Assembly: GCA_032622095.1 (NCBI GenBank)
Contig: CP136064.1
Location: 192,853,948 to 192,917,947, forward strand
DNA: 64,000 nucleotides
Direction of reading: 5' to 3'
DNA from: Siphonodentalium dalli
Taxonomy: Eukaryota > Mollusca > Scaphopoda > Gadilida > Siphonodentaliidae
The notes below the pieces were generated by a model that had not been told where the DNA came from, ran no database searches, and worked only from the letters and a program-made list of their open reading frames with translations. Numbering within the stretch: the first letter of the stretch is position 1; the number at the start of each line of letters is the position of its first letter. Below are positions 45,641 to 58,000 of this stretch, piece by piece. The position numbers and the translations under genes are program-made.

Positions 45641-46180
45641 AAAACAGGTAGAGGCTTCTGGAAATTTAATAACTCCCTTCTCCAAATTAAAGAATACTCA
45701 AATATAGTTAAAAACATTATTGAAGAAAATAAAGTCCGCTACAAATATAACAAATTCGATACAACGGTAAACAAGAAATTATTTTTAGATGCTGTTCTTT
45801 TGGATATAAGGGGGGCTACAATCCACTTTTTCATCAAAACAAAAACGCCAGACCATCCAAAACGAAAATACTTTAAACGCAAGGAAAGAAACGTTAATGA
45901 CAGATATTGATTCTCCCCTCTGCAAACTACGAAACAAAGCATAATCTTATGAATGAGCTTGAAAACATTGAATCTGAACTTCACGAAATTCGCCAAAAAC
46001 AAATACGCGGTGCAATGATTAGATCTCGAGCCAGATGGATCGAGGAAGGGGAAAAGCCAACTAAATACTTTTTGAATTTAGAAAAACGGAACTTCATATC
46101 TAAAACTTTTACCAGTCTGATCGACGAAAATGGAAACAAAATAACAGATCAAAATTGCCATCATGACCCACACACGTAAT
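45641..46180 (+). pseudogene. LINE linker region (frameshifted)
   Basis: RGFWKFNNSLL after the endonuclease, then at least one frame change near 45900, then RARWIEEGEKPTKYFLNLEK and ENGNKITD, a segment typical of L1-like proteins just before the reverse transcriptase. Confidence 0.75.
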
Positions 46181-47232
46181 TTCTATGCGAATCTTTACTC
46201 AGAGAAGCCAACTGAAGAAATAAATCTGAAACAGTTTTGTAACGGAAATCATCCACATTTGTCCGACACTTCAGGCCAAAAATATCGAAGGCCCAATCAC
46301 ACTAGAGGAACTAACATACGTTCTCAAAAAACGGAAAATGCCCGGGCCCTACAGGATATACATATGAATTTTACAAATTTCTTCTGGTCAGACATAGGTC
46401 CCTTATTAGTCGAATCCCTAAATACTTCTTTTTCTTCCGGAGAACTTTCTATTACTCAGAAACAAGGAATCATCACACTTATACCAAAAAAGGATAAAAA
46501 TAGACAACTGTTGAAAAATTGGAGGCCAATATCCTTATTGAATACATCATACAAACTTGCGTCGGCGTGTGTAGCAGAACGAATGAAAAAAGTACTGCCC
46601 CACATCATTGAAAACGATCAGACCGGATTCTTAGCTGGGCGATACATCGGAGATAATACCAGACTAATTTACGATCTTATTCACAAATGTAATGAACGCA
46701 AAATACCGGGACTCCTGCTCCTCGTAGACTTTGAAAAGGCCTTTGATTCTGTATCGTGGCGTTTTTAGAAAGATGTTTAAACTTTTTCAATTTTGGAGTG
46801 GACATGAAAAAATGGATTACAATCCTCTATAGAAACTCGAGCTCTTCTGTACTTTTAAATGGACACATTTCACAAACTTTCAAGCTATCAAGAGGCTGTC
46901 GACAAGGTGACCCAATATCGCCTTATATTTTTCTCCTGTGTGCAGAAATACTAGCACTAATGGTAAGACAGAATGTGAATATAAATGGTGTTCATCTCGG
47001 CAGCTCAGAATATAAGATCACACAATACGCGGACGATACAACGCTTATTCTCGACGGCTCAGAAAGGAGTGTACGCGAAGCATATTCTACACTTGATGTT
47101 TTTGCCCGGATATCTGGTTTAAAAATTAACCCAGAGAAGTGTCAGGCGGCGTGGGTAGGGCCCCGTAATTACGATAGACCAGACTTCATTCGCGACTTAA
47201 GTATCACAGTAACTGAACAATTTACCTTTTAG
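46163..47232 (+). pseudogene. LINE reverse transcriptase domain (frameshifted)
   Basis: Pieces 46163-46768 and 46756-47232. Motifs: GIITLIPKKDKN, NWRPISLLNTSYK, DQTGFLAGRYIGDNTR, LLLVDFEKAFDSVSW, GCRQGDPISPYIFLLCAEIL, QYADDTTLIL and LKINPEKCQ. The catalytic aspartates (FEKAFD, YADD) are present. Breaks lie near 46280-46370, at TTTTTAG (46751) and at CCTTTTAGGG (47228). Confidence 0.9.
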
Positions 47233-47252
47233 GGATCCATTTTAATATTGAC

Positions 47253-48669
47253 TTGCCAAAAATGCAAAGTAATTATGACGACAAAATGGACGAAATAAGA
47301 AAGACGATCACATCATGGAAACACCGGTTGCTCACACCAATTGGTAGATTAATAGTCATCAAGACATTAATTCTCCCCAAATTGACACATCTATTTCTAA
47401 CTCTTCCTAATCCGCACCGCGAATTTTATAAAAAGCTAAACACATTGCTCTATAACTTCTTATGGAATTCGAAAAGAGATCGAGGTCAGTCGACAACAGA
47501 TTTGCAGTAACATATCAGATGGTGGCTTGAAAATGATTAATGTGGAGACATTCAATTCATCAATTAAAATCACTTGGATACGACGCCTTATTACAAAAAA
47601 ATGCAAATGGGCACCTCTCATCTCGGATCTTCCTATTTTAGATGACCCCCTGTACCTCACTTATGACAGAAAATATATATTACAACACTTAAGCGTGCTG
47701 TCAAATCCATTTTGGAAAGATGTATTTTCATCATGGTGTGAGTATTTAAGATTGAACTCTAAAAATCAAAATGTTTTGTCGAAAACGATATGGAATAATC
47801 CAGCAATTACTATCTATGGGCGATACATTAATTTCAACTCATGGAGGGCAAAGGGAGTAATTTTCATCAACGATTTGATCCAGAGCGATGGAAGGTTTCA
47901 CACGCCGCAGTCAATGTTAAGCACGTATAATATAAGAACAAACTTTATTACTTTAACCAGTATAACTCGACAAATATTGGAAATATCGAAAAAATTAGAC
48001 CAACCACTGAGACGAATTGCTAGCCCATTTCTTCCAGACAATTTTGTAACTACTGTACGCGACCAAAAAGGTGGACAAGAATTTTACAGAATTCTCAATT
48101 CAACTTCCCCCACCCCAAAATCATGCAGAAAATGGGAACAAGAACTAGGTGTAATCAACTCTTGGGACACTCACTTTAAACTACCGTTCACCACGACGCC
48201 TGACACTAAACTGCAATGGTTACAATATCGAATAAACACTCGAATCCTTGCGACCAATCGATTTCTTAATATAATAAAGCTAAGACAAAATGACAGATGC
48301 GAAAGATGCAAAACAGAAATTGAAACAATTTCACACATATTTTGGGACTGTAGATATGTACAGTCTTTCTTAAACAAACTGATCAAATGGGGAACTGACA
48401 AAGGCATCGACTTACGTGTTTCGAAAAAGACCATGCTACTTGGAGCTATCCCATTGGAACCAAACAGCGTGATAAATTATTTTTTACTTATTTTAAAACA
48501 ATATCTTTATAAAGCAAAGTTTTCCGCGAAATCACTCAGCTTGAACGAATTTTTTAATGATCTCAGATTATGTTATGACTGTGATAAGTTAAGGGCACGA
48601 TGCAACATGGAAATAACAGCATTTCAACAGAAGTGGTTAATTCTGGAGAAAGCACTAGCCTTCACATAA
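47253..48669 (+). pseudogene. LINE C-terminal region with zinc motif
   Basis: Frames 47253-47510 and 47527-48669. The first has KTITSWKHRLLTPIGRLIVI, LPKLTHLFLTLP and NTLLYNFLWN, the L1/Tx1-like thumb and connection. The second is 380 codons without a stop and contains CERCKTEIETISHIFWDC. The frame change is near 47505. The stop at 48667-48669 ends the polyprotein. Confidence 0.85.
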
Positions 48670-49212
48670 TAATATGCCCACCGACAAATACATTCCATTT
48701 ATCCGGGCAAACCGAAAAACATCTGTAAGATAATAACTACATATTTCGTCCAATCATCCAGACTCCAGACTTATAGAATAATGTGGTACAAAAACGACTT
48801 AATTCAATCGACAACCATGACGAATTTCTCCACACAAAAAAAGTCATTTGCACCGGCCTATTGTTGTGACCTCCTTAAGATTGATATTCGATTTTGCCGT
48901 GGCGCAAATACATTTAGCTAAATTATGTCAACGTCGAGAGCAAGACAACGTTACCAGCAACTGATATATTGCAGTAACCATTCTTCTACAACATCATTCA
49001 TATTGCCACCAGTGGTACGAAAGTAGGCCAGACGCCCACACGCACAATGCATGTGGTCGTCTGGAACGCGCGCGCCAGTCAAATGTATGCATAAATGTAA
49101 GTTGGTTTGGTTACCCCTCCCCCACACGGCCCATTGATAAATGTTTGAATGCACACATGTATGTAAAATGACTGCTTATATATGTATATCTTTGGGTAAT
49201 AAACATTTAAAA
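48670..49212 (+). mobile_element. LINE 3' untranslated region
   Basis: From the stop to AATAAACATTTAAAA. No further coding. It includes GGAACGCGCGCGCCAG near 49062. Confidence 0.7.
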
Positions 49213-49227
49213 AAGACTTGGGAGTCT
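49213..49227 (+). repeat. 15-bp target-site duplication, right
   Basis: Exact copy of 44795-44809, directly after the A-rich LINE tail. Confidence 0.85.
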
Positions 49228-49253
49228 GGAGCCCAGTCGGGAGGGGACTTGTT

Positions 49254-49277
49254 GGGGGGGGGGGGGGGGGGGGGGGG
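49254..49277 (+). repeat. 24-nt poly(G) tract
   Basis: Uninterrupted G run 27 bp after the LINE target duplication. Confidence 0.9.
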
Positions 49278-49359
49278 TGATCAGTAGTGTACATTTGGTA
49301 ATTTGGCCACATATCCTGTTTAGATCTACTTCTTTTAAAGTGATTATGAAAAGTTCTGA

Positions 49360-49830
49360 CTGTTGTGGTCTCCAGAGTCCCAGTCTTATCAGTCTTTGCA
49401 GTCTGGTGAGCGACCCCACAGTCATTGACTATCTTGGTCTGTTTGATGATTCCATTGCTCCACGTACCACTCTTAGACTGAATGAGTATTTCCTCACATC
49501 CCTGTTCGCTCCTTCCAGAAATAGCTTGTAATTATGCCCTCTGGTTCTGAGTTCGGTGTTTCTTTTTAATATGTCATTTACTTCCGGATCATAGGTGTTA
49601 AATATCTTGAAGCATTCTATCATGTCTCCTCTTATTCTTCTGTAATTCAGTGTTGGTATATTTAGCTTCTTTAGTCTTTCTTCATATGGTAGACCCTTCA
49701 TTTCTGGTATTAATTTTGTGAATCTTTTTTGGACATTCGCCAGCATTTCAATGTCTTTCTTTAAATGTGGACTCCAAGCCGGTTGGGCATATTCTAGATG
49801 TGGTCTCACCAGGCTCTAGATGTGGTCCAT
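49360..49830 (-). pseudogene. C-terminal fragment of a CR1-like LINE polyprotein
   Basis: Minus-strand reading: VRPHLEYAQPAWSPHLKK, then MLANVQKRFTKLIPEMKGLP, YEERLKKLNIPTLNYRRIRG, DMIECFKIFNTYDPEVND, NTELRTRGHNYKLF and RDVRKYSFSLRVV. This order is characteristic of the end of CR1/Jockey-type reverse transcriptase proteins. The final WN motif is one frame over, so there is a frameshift near 49460. The 5' part is missing, as usual for 5'-truncated LINEs. Confidence 0.85.
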
Positions 49831-50697
49831 AGTAATTTTATTTCTAAAAATGGAATTTCGTGTCTTCAGTTGCCCTTCATATAGATCTTTGTCATAAAAG
49901 AGGGTGCTATAACCCACATTAGGCCAAGTTCAGAAATGGGAAGGAGAAATAGTTTAATCAGTGATATCAATACGATATATGCCAATATCTATAAAGTGTC
50001 CACTGGGATAATATTCCATAACTCAGGACAACAGGAATAGATCAGATAACATTATTTAGTGAGTTATCGCCATGTCGATTTTGACAGTCGGAGTTCTTGT
50101 GAAGATTCTTTTAACCAACACAATAGTCCTTACCGTCAGATTGGAACACCTGGTGTTTGCCCATTTATTGTTAGATCTGTTGACAATGGAATGTTGTGAA
50201 ACAGTTTTGGGTAATGACAACATAATTTTGTTTAGATTCTAATGGTGTTTTCTTCCCATTTGGTTAGTGGTAGGAGGTGGAAGTGTCCCAGATTGTCCCT
50301 GCTTTGGCATATCTGACTTACACTATACTCAGTACTGTTTTACTACCATATATTTGGGCATCTCTGTGCTGTCATTTGACAATGGTTCAACTTTTTTATT
50401 CTCATCATACATATCAGATAACTGCATTTTCCCCAGAGACATTAATTTGATTGGATTAGCATTTTTTTTAAATAATAATCTAATTGAGTGCCCTCAACTT
50501 GGGTTGCATCAACAACAATTTTACTTCATACATGGTTTTATGTGACATTTATATGAGCTTTAAAGCCAATCATAGTGTTTTAATTTAAAATTTTAAAATA
50601 CAAACTGTTTGTCAGAGGAAGAACCATTCAATGTCACTGTAACTATAGAGTTCTTCTTTGTCTGTAGTAATTCCCTTTTCAGATGTGGAAACATTAA
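49831..50697. other. Intergenic, nothing recognised
   Basis: AT-rich; no gene or repeat placed. Confidence 0.5.
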
Positions 50698-50943
50698 CCC
50701 TACCATGAATGGAGCTTCCTGAAATTTTTGCGAAAACCCTGTGCCAATGCATTCTCTTATACGTGCGAGTCTCCCATTTGGAGCCTTGCATATGTAGAAG
50801 CATACATTGGCCTAAAATTGTTTACCTTGACCTTGTATTAAGCCAATGCATTTTATTATATATCCGAGGCCCCCTATGGGAGACTTGAAGAGAATGCACT
50901 GGCACATGATCTTTAATCCAGCAAAGCTCCCATCATGAAAGTG
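50698..50943. mobile_element. MITE family B
   Basis: TTAA at 50694-50697 and 50944-50947; CCCTACCATGAATGGAGCTT to CCCATCATGAAAGTG. The hairpins are diverged. Confidence 0.75.
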
Positions 50944-50947
50944 TTAA

Positions 50948-51365
50948 TTTTCGATACCCAACACCCAGTAATGTTTTTCCATAGCTTACTATTTTAATCA
51001 TTTTCATTACAATTGTGTTATCTAAACAAAAGCTTCTCTGTAAAAAAAATGGTATGTCCTAATTCTTATTATTGGGACTTTTCTCTACCCTGATAATGTT
51101 TTTAAAAATGTCTGAACACTATAGGTGGCTTCAAATGCTAAAATGTCATCCCAAGAATAGTCATAAAAAGCTTAATATGGTGTGGATCAAATTCTTATCA
51201 AAAGCTTTTGACTGAACTGCTTGTTCCAGATTCTGAGGTATAATGCTAGGCTTCTCTGTCATTCCCGACTAGAATGTTTGGTATTTTGTTCAATGCCATG
51301 TTTGCAAAGGCATATTTATGTTGACAATTGTTCAAATATATCCAGTTGTCATTGTTTATTCTTGA
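50948..51365. other. Intergenic, nothing recognised
   Basis: No feature seen. Confidence 0.45.
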
Positions 51366-51482
51366 ATAAATAAGGGATCTACAACGAGTCCCAAGTTTAG
51401 GTTAAATAAGACATAATTTATTGGACGAGTTTTGTAATTCCGCTATAAACTGGGGACGAGTTGTAGATTCTATTTATTACAT
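51366..51482. repeat. ACGAGT-block foldback
   Basis: AAATAAGGGATCTACAACGA to GACGAGTTGTAGATTCTATT. Edges are complementary (ATCTACAACGAGT / ACGAGTTGTAGAT is partly palindromic). Same family as 17695-17865. Confidence 0.6.
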
Positions 51483-51825
51483 GATCCAAAATCTTGATAA
51501 AACATACTTAAATCAATAAATGGGACGTGAAACTAACATCGGCTTCTATAAGGCATGCAATGACGTTTCACGTAACTATGCGTTGTTTGCCCACGTAAAG
51601 AAATAGTCCCAGATAAATAGAGACTGCTTGACTTATTTAATGGTATATATTTAATGAAATAACTTTTCAAGATTTTCATTCATTTGAGTTTGGAGAAAAA
51701 TATTGGAAATCATATGTTTTGAGACGTAGCATACGGAATGTAATCAGACGGCAAACCAGAAGTCAAAGGTCACCTGGCACTATTTCCTGTTATGCAACAA
51801 ACGTTTCATATTACAATTTATAAAT

Positions 51826-51985
51826 AGAGGATCTCACATGAGTTTCTATTTTATACGGAATTTATCAACCGAGTTCACTAAATTTGATTTGAGCCGTGGT
51901 TTACCGAGGCTCAAATTGAATTTAGAGGACGAGGTTGATAAATTACATATAAAATAGGACGAGTGTGAGATACCTTTTATCACAT
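51826..51985. repeat. ACGAGT-block foldback
   Basis: AATAGAGGATCTCACATGAG opposite GACGAGTGTGAGATACC, with inner arms TATCAACCGAGTTCAC and TAGAGGACGAGGTTGATAAA and an innermost TTGAGCCGTGG / CGAGGCTCAA stem. Confidence 0.65.
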
Positions 51986-52114
51986 GATCAAATAAACCTG
52001 AAGCAACGCGAAATATTCATCGAAAACAACAATCATAAACTACAGCGATCACAAGTTATTTGAAGAACGCCGTGACGTCATCGCACGCGCTGATATTGAA
52101 CGTGTCTATTACCG

Positions 52115-52267
52115 ATAATTATGAAACTGATTTTATGGCCAAATTATGTGATAAAATGGGTTTATTGAATGGAATAAGGGTAGGATCATGTAATAAATAG
52201 AGGATCTCACATGAGTTTATATAGTATAATTATGAAACTGCTTTTATGGCCAAATTATGTGATAAAT
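52115..52267 (+). repeat. Direct duplication around another AGAGGATCTCACATGAG piece
   Basis: ATAATTATGAAACTGATTTT with GGCCAAATTATGTGATAAA at 52115-52156 recurs at 52226-52267 with one change. Between them is AATAGAGGATCTCACATGAG, the left end of the preceding foldback family. Confidence 0.8.
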
Positions 52268-53672
52268 ATATTTCTCAAAGGTTTCATTCCCATCCTTACA
52301 ACTGTAATTTTGACCCTTCACTTTGTGAATTTTCTTTCCAGAATCTGCTGAAAATATTGAGCAGTTTTTTTGGCTTTTGGGAAGTCTGAATGAGATCAAG
52401 TAAATCTCCAAGTGCCACGAGTTATTGTGTTTCCTTCTAGTTAAATAATTATTATTTGGTATTATGAAAATATCATTTGAGACAAAAACTTTCTGAGTGA
52501 AAAGTGGCTTTTATCTCACCCTGTCATTACCGGATATGGTATTCTTTTGGAATTCCCAACATCACTGAATTACTCAGACATGAACGGTAGAAAAGCCTCG
52601 TGCCACTGGAGTGAAGTGCCTAATTAATTATCAGATAAGTCTTTCAACACAGCCACTGATGTTTTAACCTGCCTTTCCAGAAATATTTGCTATTTTTCTG
52701 CTATTTTTTATTCCAAATCCCCAAACCTTTCTGCATTATATAAGAATAATTTTTATGGATATGAATGATACATAGGGTAATATTGTTAGTATATATAGAG
52801 ATTTTTATTATATTTATAATATGCTTGTATCAAGCCTGATGGTTATTTCCCGGCTCTCCCATACTCTGGTCAGATTGTATATTAATATTTGTATATATTT
52901 TAATCAGGAATGAAACCATTAAGAGTATTAAAATGCTGCTTTGACTTCAACTATTGTCTTTATTTATAACAACCATGATTGGATTCAGATAATCCACCAG
53001 GGGTTGAGGGAGTGGGTGGTATATATGTCCTAGTATCGTATCTATATGAACCATCAATATTGACCAAGTTACAGTTTTTGTCCTAGCAATAATAGACCAA
53101 TAAGAGATGTTGTGTGTATTTGAAGATACCCTGGTCAATTTGACAGCATAAAACCAACATATCTATGTTTTATATATCTTAAAATAATTGGACCAGACAC
53201 ACAAAACCATTAGCAGGTTTTAATAGCCAGCTATCGACTTTCAAAGTGGGGAGTTTTAACACGTTTTGAATTTAGCATCAGGCTAGCAAATAGTTCCAAT
53301 GGTCACCTTTGATACAGCATCCATGATTCTGATGCTGGTAAAAGCGGTAGATAATTAAAGAGCGTTCTCTGTTGTGAGATTTTGTGAATCACAAATTCTC
53401 ATATTGATAACGCTCTTTATTATCTGCCACAAATTGTGATTGTTTGGATGTACTACTTATGGGTAATTTTGTGGATTTTTGCAATGTCTGTCGGGAATTG
53501 TGATGATGCAGGTATTTTTCCAATTATCTTTTGTAAACTGAACATTAACATATAACAGTGTGACTAATTTGATGTCAAATTGGTCAGGGCATCTTTAATG
53601 CAGGTAAATAAAGATGCTCTATCTCTTCTCGGCAACACTTCCAACAGCAACTTGTGACAATCGACAGTTATA
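52268..53672. other. Intergenic with one small foldback
   Basis: AGATAATTAAAGAGCGTT and AACGCTCTTTATTATCT (53349-53426) form a short foldback. Otherwise AT-rich with no gene. Confidence 0.5.
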
Positions 53673-53847
53673 CAGTAATGGCTGAAGTATATGACCCATT
53701 AACCACAGAATTATGGGAAAGTTTCAAGGATTTAGTCGGAAATATGACTTACTGCCATTCATCCGAAAGCTCTCACCTACTAAATCCTGAAAAATGTTCC
53801 ATAATTCTGCTGTGGTTAAAGGGTCATATATACTTCGGGCATTACTG
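53673..53847. mobile_element. Palindromic MITE, family A
   Basis: CAGTAATGGCTGAAGTATAT to CTTCGGGCATTACTG, TA flanks; the same ATATGACCC subtype as 2970-3184. Confidence 0.8.
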
Positions 53848-54184
53848 TAAATGGTAATAAATTCTAATTGTTAATTATCATAGTCCATTCTTTTACAACT
53901 AACTCTGACCAATCTCCCAGTCAGAATGAAACATGTATAGTATGATTGACATCTTTCGGAAATGACAGTTTAATGTCTATATGCTACAAACTACAAGCGG
54001 AAACTCTAATAATTGTTACGGAAACATGGCTCAATAACCTCACCCCCGTGTATGTGGTATCGCCAAACCCGAGGGTATCACCAAACCAGAGAATTGCGCT
54101 TTTGTTAAATGAACGTATCTTCCCTCAGATCTAGTTATATATCTCCCAGTTAAATGGTGATATCCACAATTCAAAACATATTTT
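53848..54184 (+). other. Possible LINE endonuclease trace
   Basis: A frame at 53946-54134 contains LQAETLIIVTETWLN, which resembles the ITETWL motif of CR1-type endonucleases, but nothing around it supports the match. Confidence 0.2.
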
Positions 54185-55028
54185 CGCAAAGCAGAATGTT
54201 CCCTCAATGGGATAGCGACCATAGCTTGCTCTCACCCCGATAAATTTAATAGAACTTCCGACTCATTTCAGATTTTATCATAAACAGTAGACACTTTTTG
54301 ACTTTAGGTAGTTCGTTTGAAACATAATTATCACTCATAGATGGCGGTTAATGCGTGTATCAATAGAAAAATATATGTTTAATTAACCATAAAATTGTCT
54401 AGCCTGCAGAGCGGTTCGCAAAAATACTATATGCGTCCAAGTGTGGGTACCCACCATAATTTTGGGTATCAACGCCGCAGATCGATCCTGCGATGTGATG
54501 TCGCCAAACCAGAGCTGTGATGTCAAAGATGCGAATGATATGCTTCACATTTTTACTGTTTCTGCTTGAAATTATCCCAATTATCATTTGGACAGGCCGG
54601 CACATGGACCATCTTTAGGGTGGGGTGCATGTGCAAGGGTGAAAACTTTTATGTTTGTTTGTGTTTTATGTTCTCAAGTCATATTAATAGTATAGGCTAT
54701 TCTGTGTTATTCTACATTATAGGCCCGGAACTGTATAACGAATGGAAACATTAATTCAGTGTAAATCATGAGTTAGCAAGGATGTGGCTAGCGGGTCCCT
54801 GTTAGGGGTGTTCACCTATAGTTTCTAAATGCACCCCCTTCCAGTAACTTCTATTTGCACCCCATGTTAGGTTCCAGTTTTCATCGAGTTTACAACAGGT
54901 TCTTCCAACTTTTGGATATGACAACCCATAAGTTTAGATTTTTTTCATCTGGTGACAAATTTGGCCGAAATTATTTCAATTATCTAAATATGCGGGTTTT
55001 ACTCTGAAAACAATTTACACACTAAATA
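54185..55028. repeat. Left inverted arm flanking the tandem array
   Basis: Segments 54185-54640 and about 54890-55028 are inverted, diverged copies of 59128-59704 (for example GGTAGTTCGTTTGAAAC against GTTTCAAACGAACTACC, and GCAAAAATACTATATGCGTC against GACGCATATAGTATTTTTGC minus strand). The left arm has about 250 bp (54640-54890) with no partner. Confidence 0.8.
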
Positions 55029-58000
55029 CTAAATGAAAGTGTCAATGACACTGTAGCTCAACTTTGGGAAGAAGTTAAATTTGTGTGATGAGCAATGAAT
55101 GGAAAGATTTTGGATTGAATTTTGAAATCCAAGATGGCCTCTGGCAGCCATGTTTTTTGTCCGAATGACCCCAAAATGACTCGTTCCCATCTACATTCCA
55201 ATTTAAACAGCCATGACAAATTTCATGATGATCAGACTAAAGGTACGACCTGTAGCCCTTGCTAAAGGATTTAGTCATGCAAAGAGTAAAATCCAAAATG
55301 GCTGCTGGCGGCCATGTTTTTTGGCGAATGACCCCAAAATGACTCGTTCCCATCTACATGTCATTGTTAACATCCATGATACATTTTATGATGATCAGAC
55401 CAAAGGTACGACCTGTAGGCCGTGCCAAAGAATTTAGTCATGCAAAGAGTAAATCTAAGATGGCTGCCGGCGGCCATGTTTTTCGGCCGAATTACCCCAA
55501 AATTACTCGTTCCCATCTACATGTCAATTTTAACATTCATGACAAATTTCATGATGATCAGACCAAAGGTACGACCTGTAGCCCGTGCTAATGGATTGAA
55601 TTTTGAAATCCAAGATGGCTGCTGGCGGCCATGTTTTTTGTCCGAATGACCCCAAAATGACTCGTTCCCATCTACATTCCAATTTCAACAGCCATGACAA
55701 ATTTCATGATCAGACTAAAGAGACGACCTGTAGCCCGTGCTAAAACATTTAGTCATACAAAGAGTAAAATCCAAGATGGCTGCTGGTGGCCATGTGTTTT
55801 GGCCGAATGACCCCAAAATGACTCGTTCCCATCTACATGTCATTGTTAACATCCATGACACATTTTATGATGATCAGACCAAAGGTACGACCTGTAGGCC
55901 GTGCCAAAGAATTTAGTCATGCAAAGAGTAAATCTAAGATGGCTGCCGGCGGCCATGTTTTTCGGCCGAATTACCCCAAAATTACTCGTTCCCATCTACA
56001 TGTCAATTTTAACATTCATGACAAATTTCATGATGATCAGACCAAAGGTACGACCTGTAGACCGTGCTAATGGATTGAATTTTGAAATCCAAGATGGCTG
56101 CTGGCGGCCATGTTTTTGTCCGAATGACCCCAAAATGACTCGTTCCCATCTACATTCCAATTTAAACAGCCATGACAAATTTCATGATGATCAGAGAAAA
56201 GAGACGACCTGTAGCCCGTGCTAAAACATTTAGTCATACAAAGAGTAAAATCCAAGATGGCTGCTGGCGGCCATGTTTTTTGGCGAATGACCCCAAAATG
56301 ACTCGTTCCCATCTACATGTCATTGTTAACATCCATGACACATTTTATGATGATCGGACCAAAGGTACGACCTGTAGGCCGTGCCAAAGAATTTAGTCAT
56401 GCAAAGAGTAAATCTAAGATGGCTGCCGGCGGCCATGTATTTTGGCCGAATTACCCCAAAATTACTCGTTCCCATCTACATGTCAATTTTAACATCCATC
56501 ACAAATTTCATGATGATCAGACCAAAGGTACGACCTGTAGCCCGTGCTAATGGATTGAATTTTGAAATCCAAGATGGCTGCTGGCGGCCATGTTTTTTGT
56601 CCGAATGACCCCAAAATGACTCGTTCCCATCTACATTCCAATTTCAACAGCCATGACAAATTTCATGATGATCAGACTAAAGAGACGACCTGTAGCCCGT
56701 GCTAAAACATTTAGTCATGCAAAGAGTAAATCTAAGATGGCTGCCGGCGGCCATGTGTTTTGGCCGAATTACCCCAAAATTACTCGTTCCCATCTACATG
56801 TCAATTTTAACATCCATGACAAATTTAATGATGATCAGACCAAATGTACGACCTGTAGTCCGTGCTAATGGATTGAATTTTGAAATCCAAGATGGCTGCT
56901 GGTGGCCATGTTTTTTGGCCGAATGACCCCAAAATGACTCGTTTCCATCTACATGTCATTGTTAACATCCATGACACATTTTATGATGATCCATCCAAAG
57001 GTACGACCTGTATGCCGTGCCAAAGAATTTAGTCATGCAAAGAGTAAAATCTAAGATGGCTGCCGGCGGCCATGTTTTTTGGCTGAACAACCCCAAAATT
57101 ACTCGTTCCCATCTACATGTCAATTTTAACATTCATGACAAATTTCATGATGATCAGACCAAAGGTACGACCTGTAGACCGTGCTAATGGATTGAATTTT
57201 GAAATCCAAGATGGCTGCTGGCGGCCATGTTTTTGTCCGAATGACCCCAAAATGACTCGTTCCCATCTACATTCCAATTTAAACAGCCATGACAAATTTC
57301 ATGATGATCAGAGAAAAGAGACGACCTGTAGCCCGTGCTAAAACATTTAGTCATACAAAGAGTAAAATCCAAGATGGCTGCTGGCGGCCATGTTTTTTGG
57401 CGAATGACCCCAAAATGACTCGTTCCCATCTACATGTCATTGTTAACATCCATGACACATTTTATGATGATCGGACCAAAGGTACGACCTGTAGGCCGTG
57501 CCAAAGAATTTAGTCATGCAAAGAGTAAATCTAAGATGGCTGCCGGCGGCCATGTATTTTGGCCGAATTACCCCAAAATTACTCGTTCCCATCTACATGT
57601 CAATTTTAACATCCATCACAAATTTCATGATGATCAGACCAAAGGTACGACCTGTAGCCCGTGCTAATGGATTGAATTTTGAAATCCAAGATGGCTGCTG
57701 GCGGCCATGTTTTTTGTCCGAATGACCCCAAAATGACTCGTTCCCATCTACATTCCAATTTCAACAGCCATGACAAATTTCATGATGATCAGACTAAAGA
57801 GACGACCTGTAGCCCGTGCTAAAACATTTAGTCATGCAAAGAGTAAATCTAAGATGGCTGCCGGCGGCCATGTGTTTTGGCCGAATTACCCCAAAATTAC
57901 TCGTTCCCATCTACATGTCAATTTTAACATCCATGACAAATTTAATGATGATCAGACCAAATGTACGACCTGTAGCCCGTGCTAATGGATTGAATTTTGA

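Larger units (their letters stand above)
44810..49212 (+). mobile_element. LINE (non-LTR retrotransposon), nearly full length
   Basis: 4.4-kb insertion bounded by an exact 15-bp duplication and ending TAATAAACATTTAAAA. It encodes an apurinic-type endonuclease, a reverse transcriptase with YADD, and a C-terminal CX2CX8HX4C zinc motif in one polyprotein order. The sequence style (RPISLLNTSYKLAS, GCRQGDPISPYIF) points to the L1/Tx1 group, which is inferred. A separate ORF1 is not evident in the short 5' segment 44810-44900, so the copy may be 5' truncated. The coding region is broken by frameshifts. Confidence 0.88.

Noticed and set aside
53946-54134. LIIVTETWLN as a LINE endonuclease
   Set aside because: A single ten-residue resemblance without neighbouring motifs; listed only as a weak trace.
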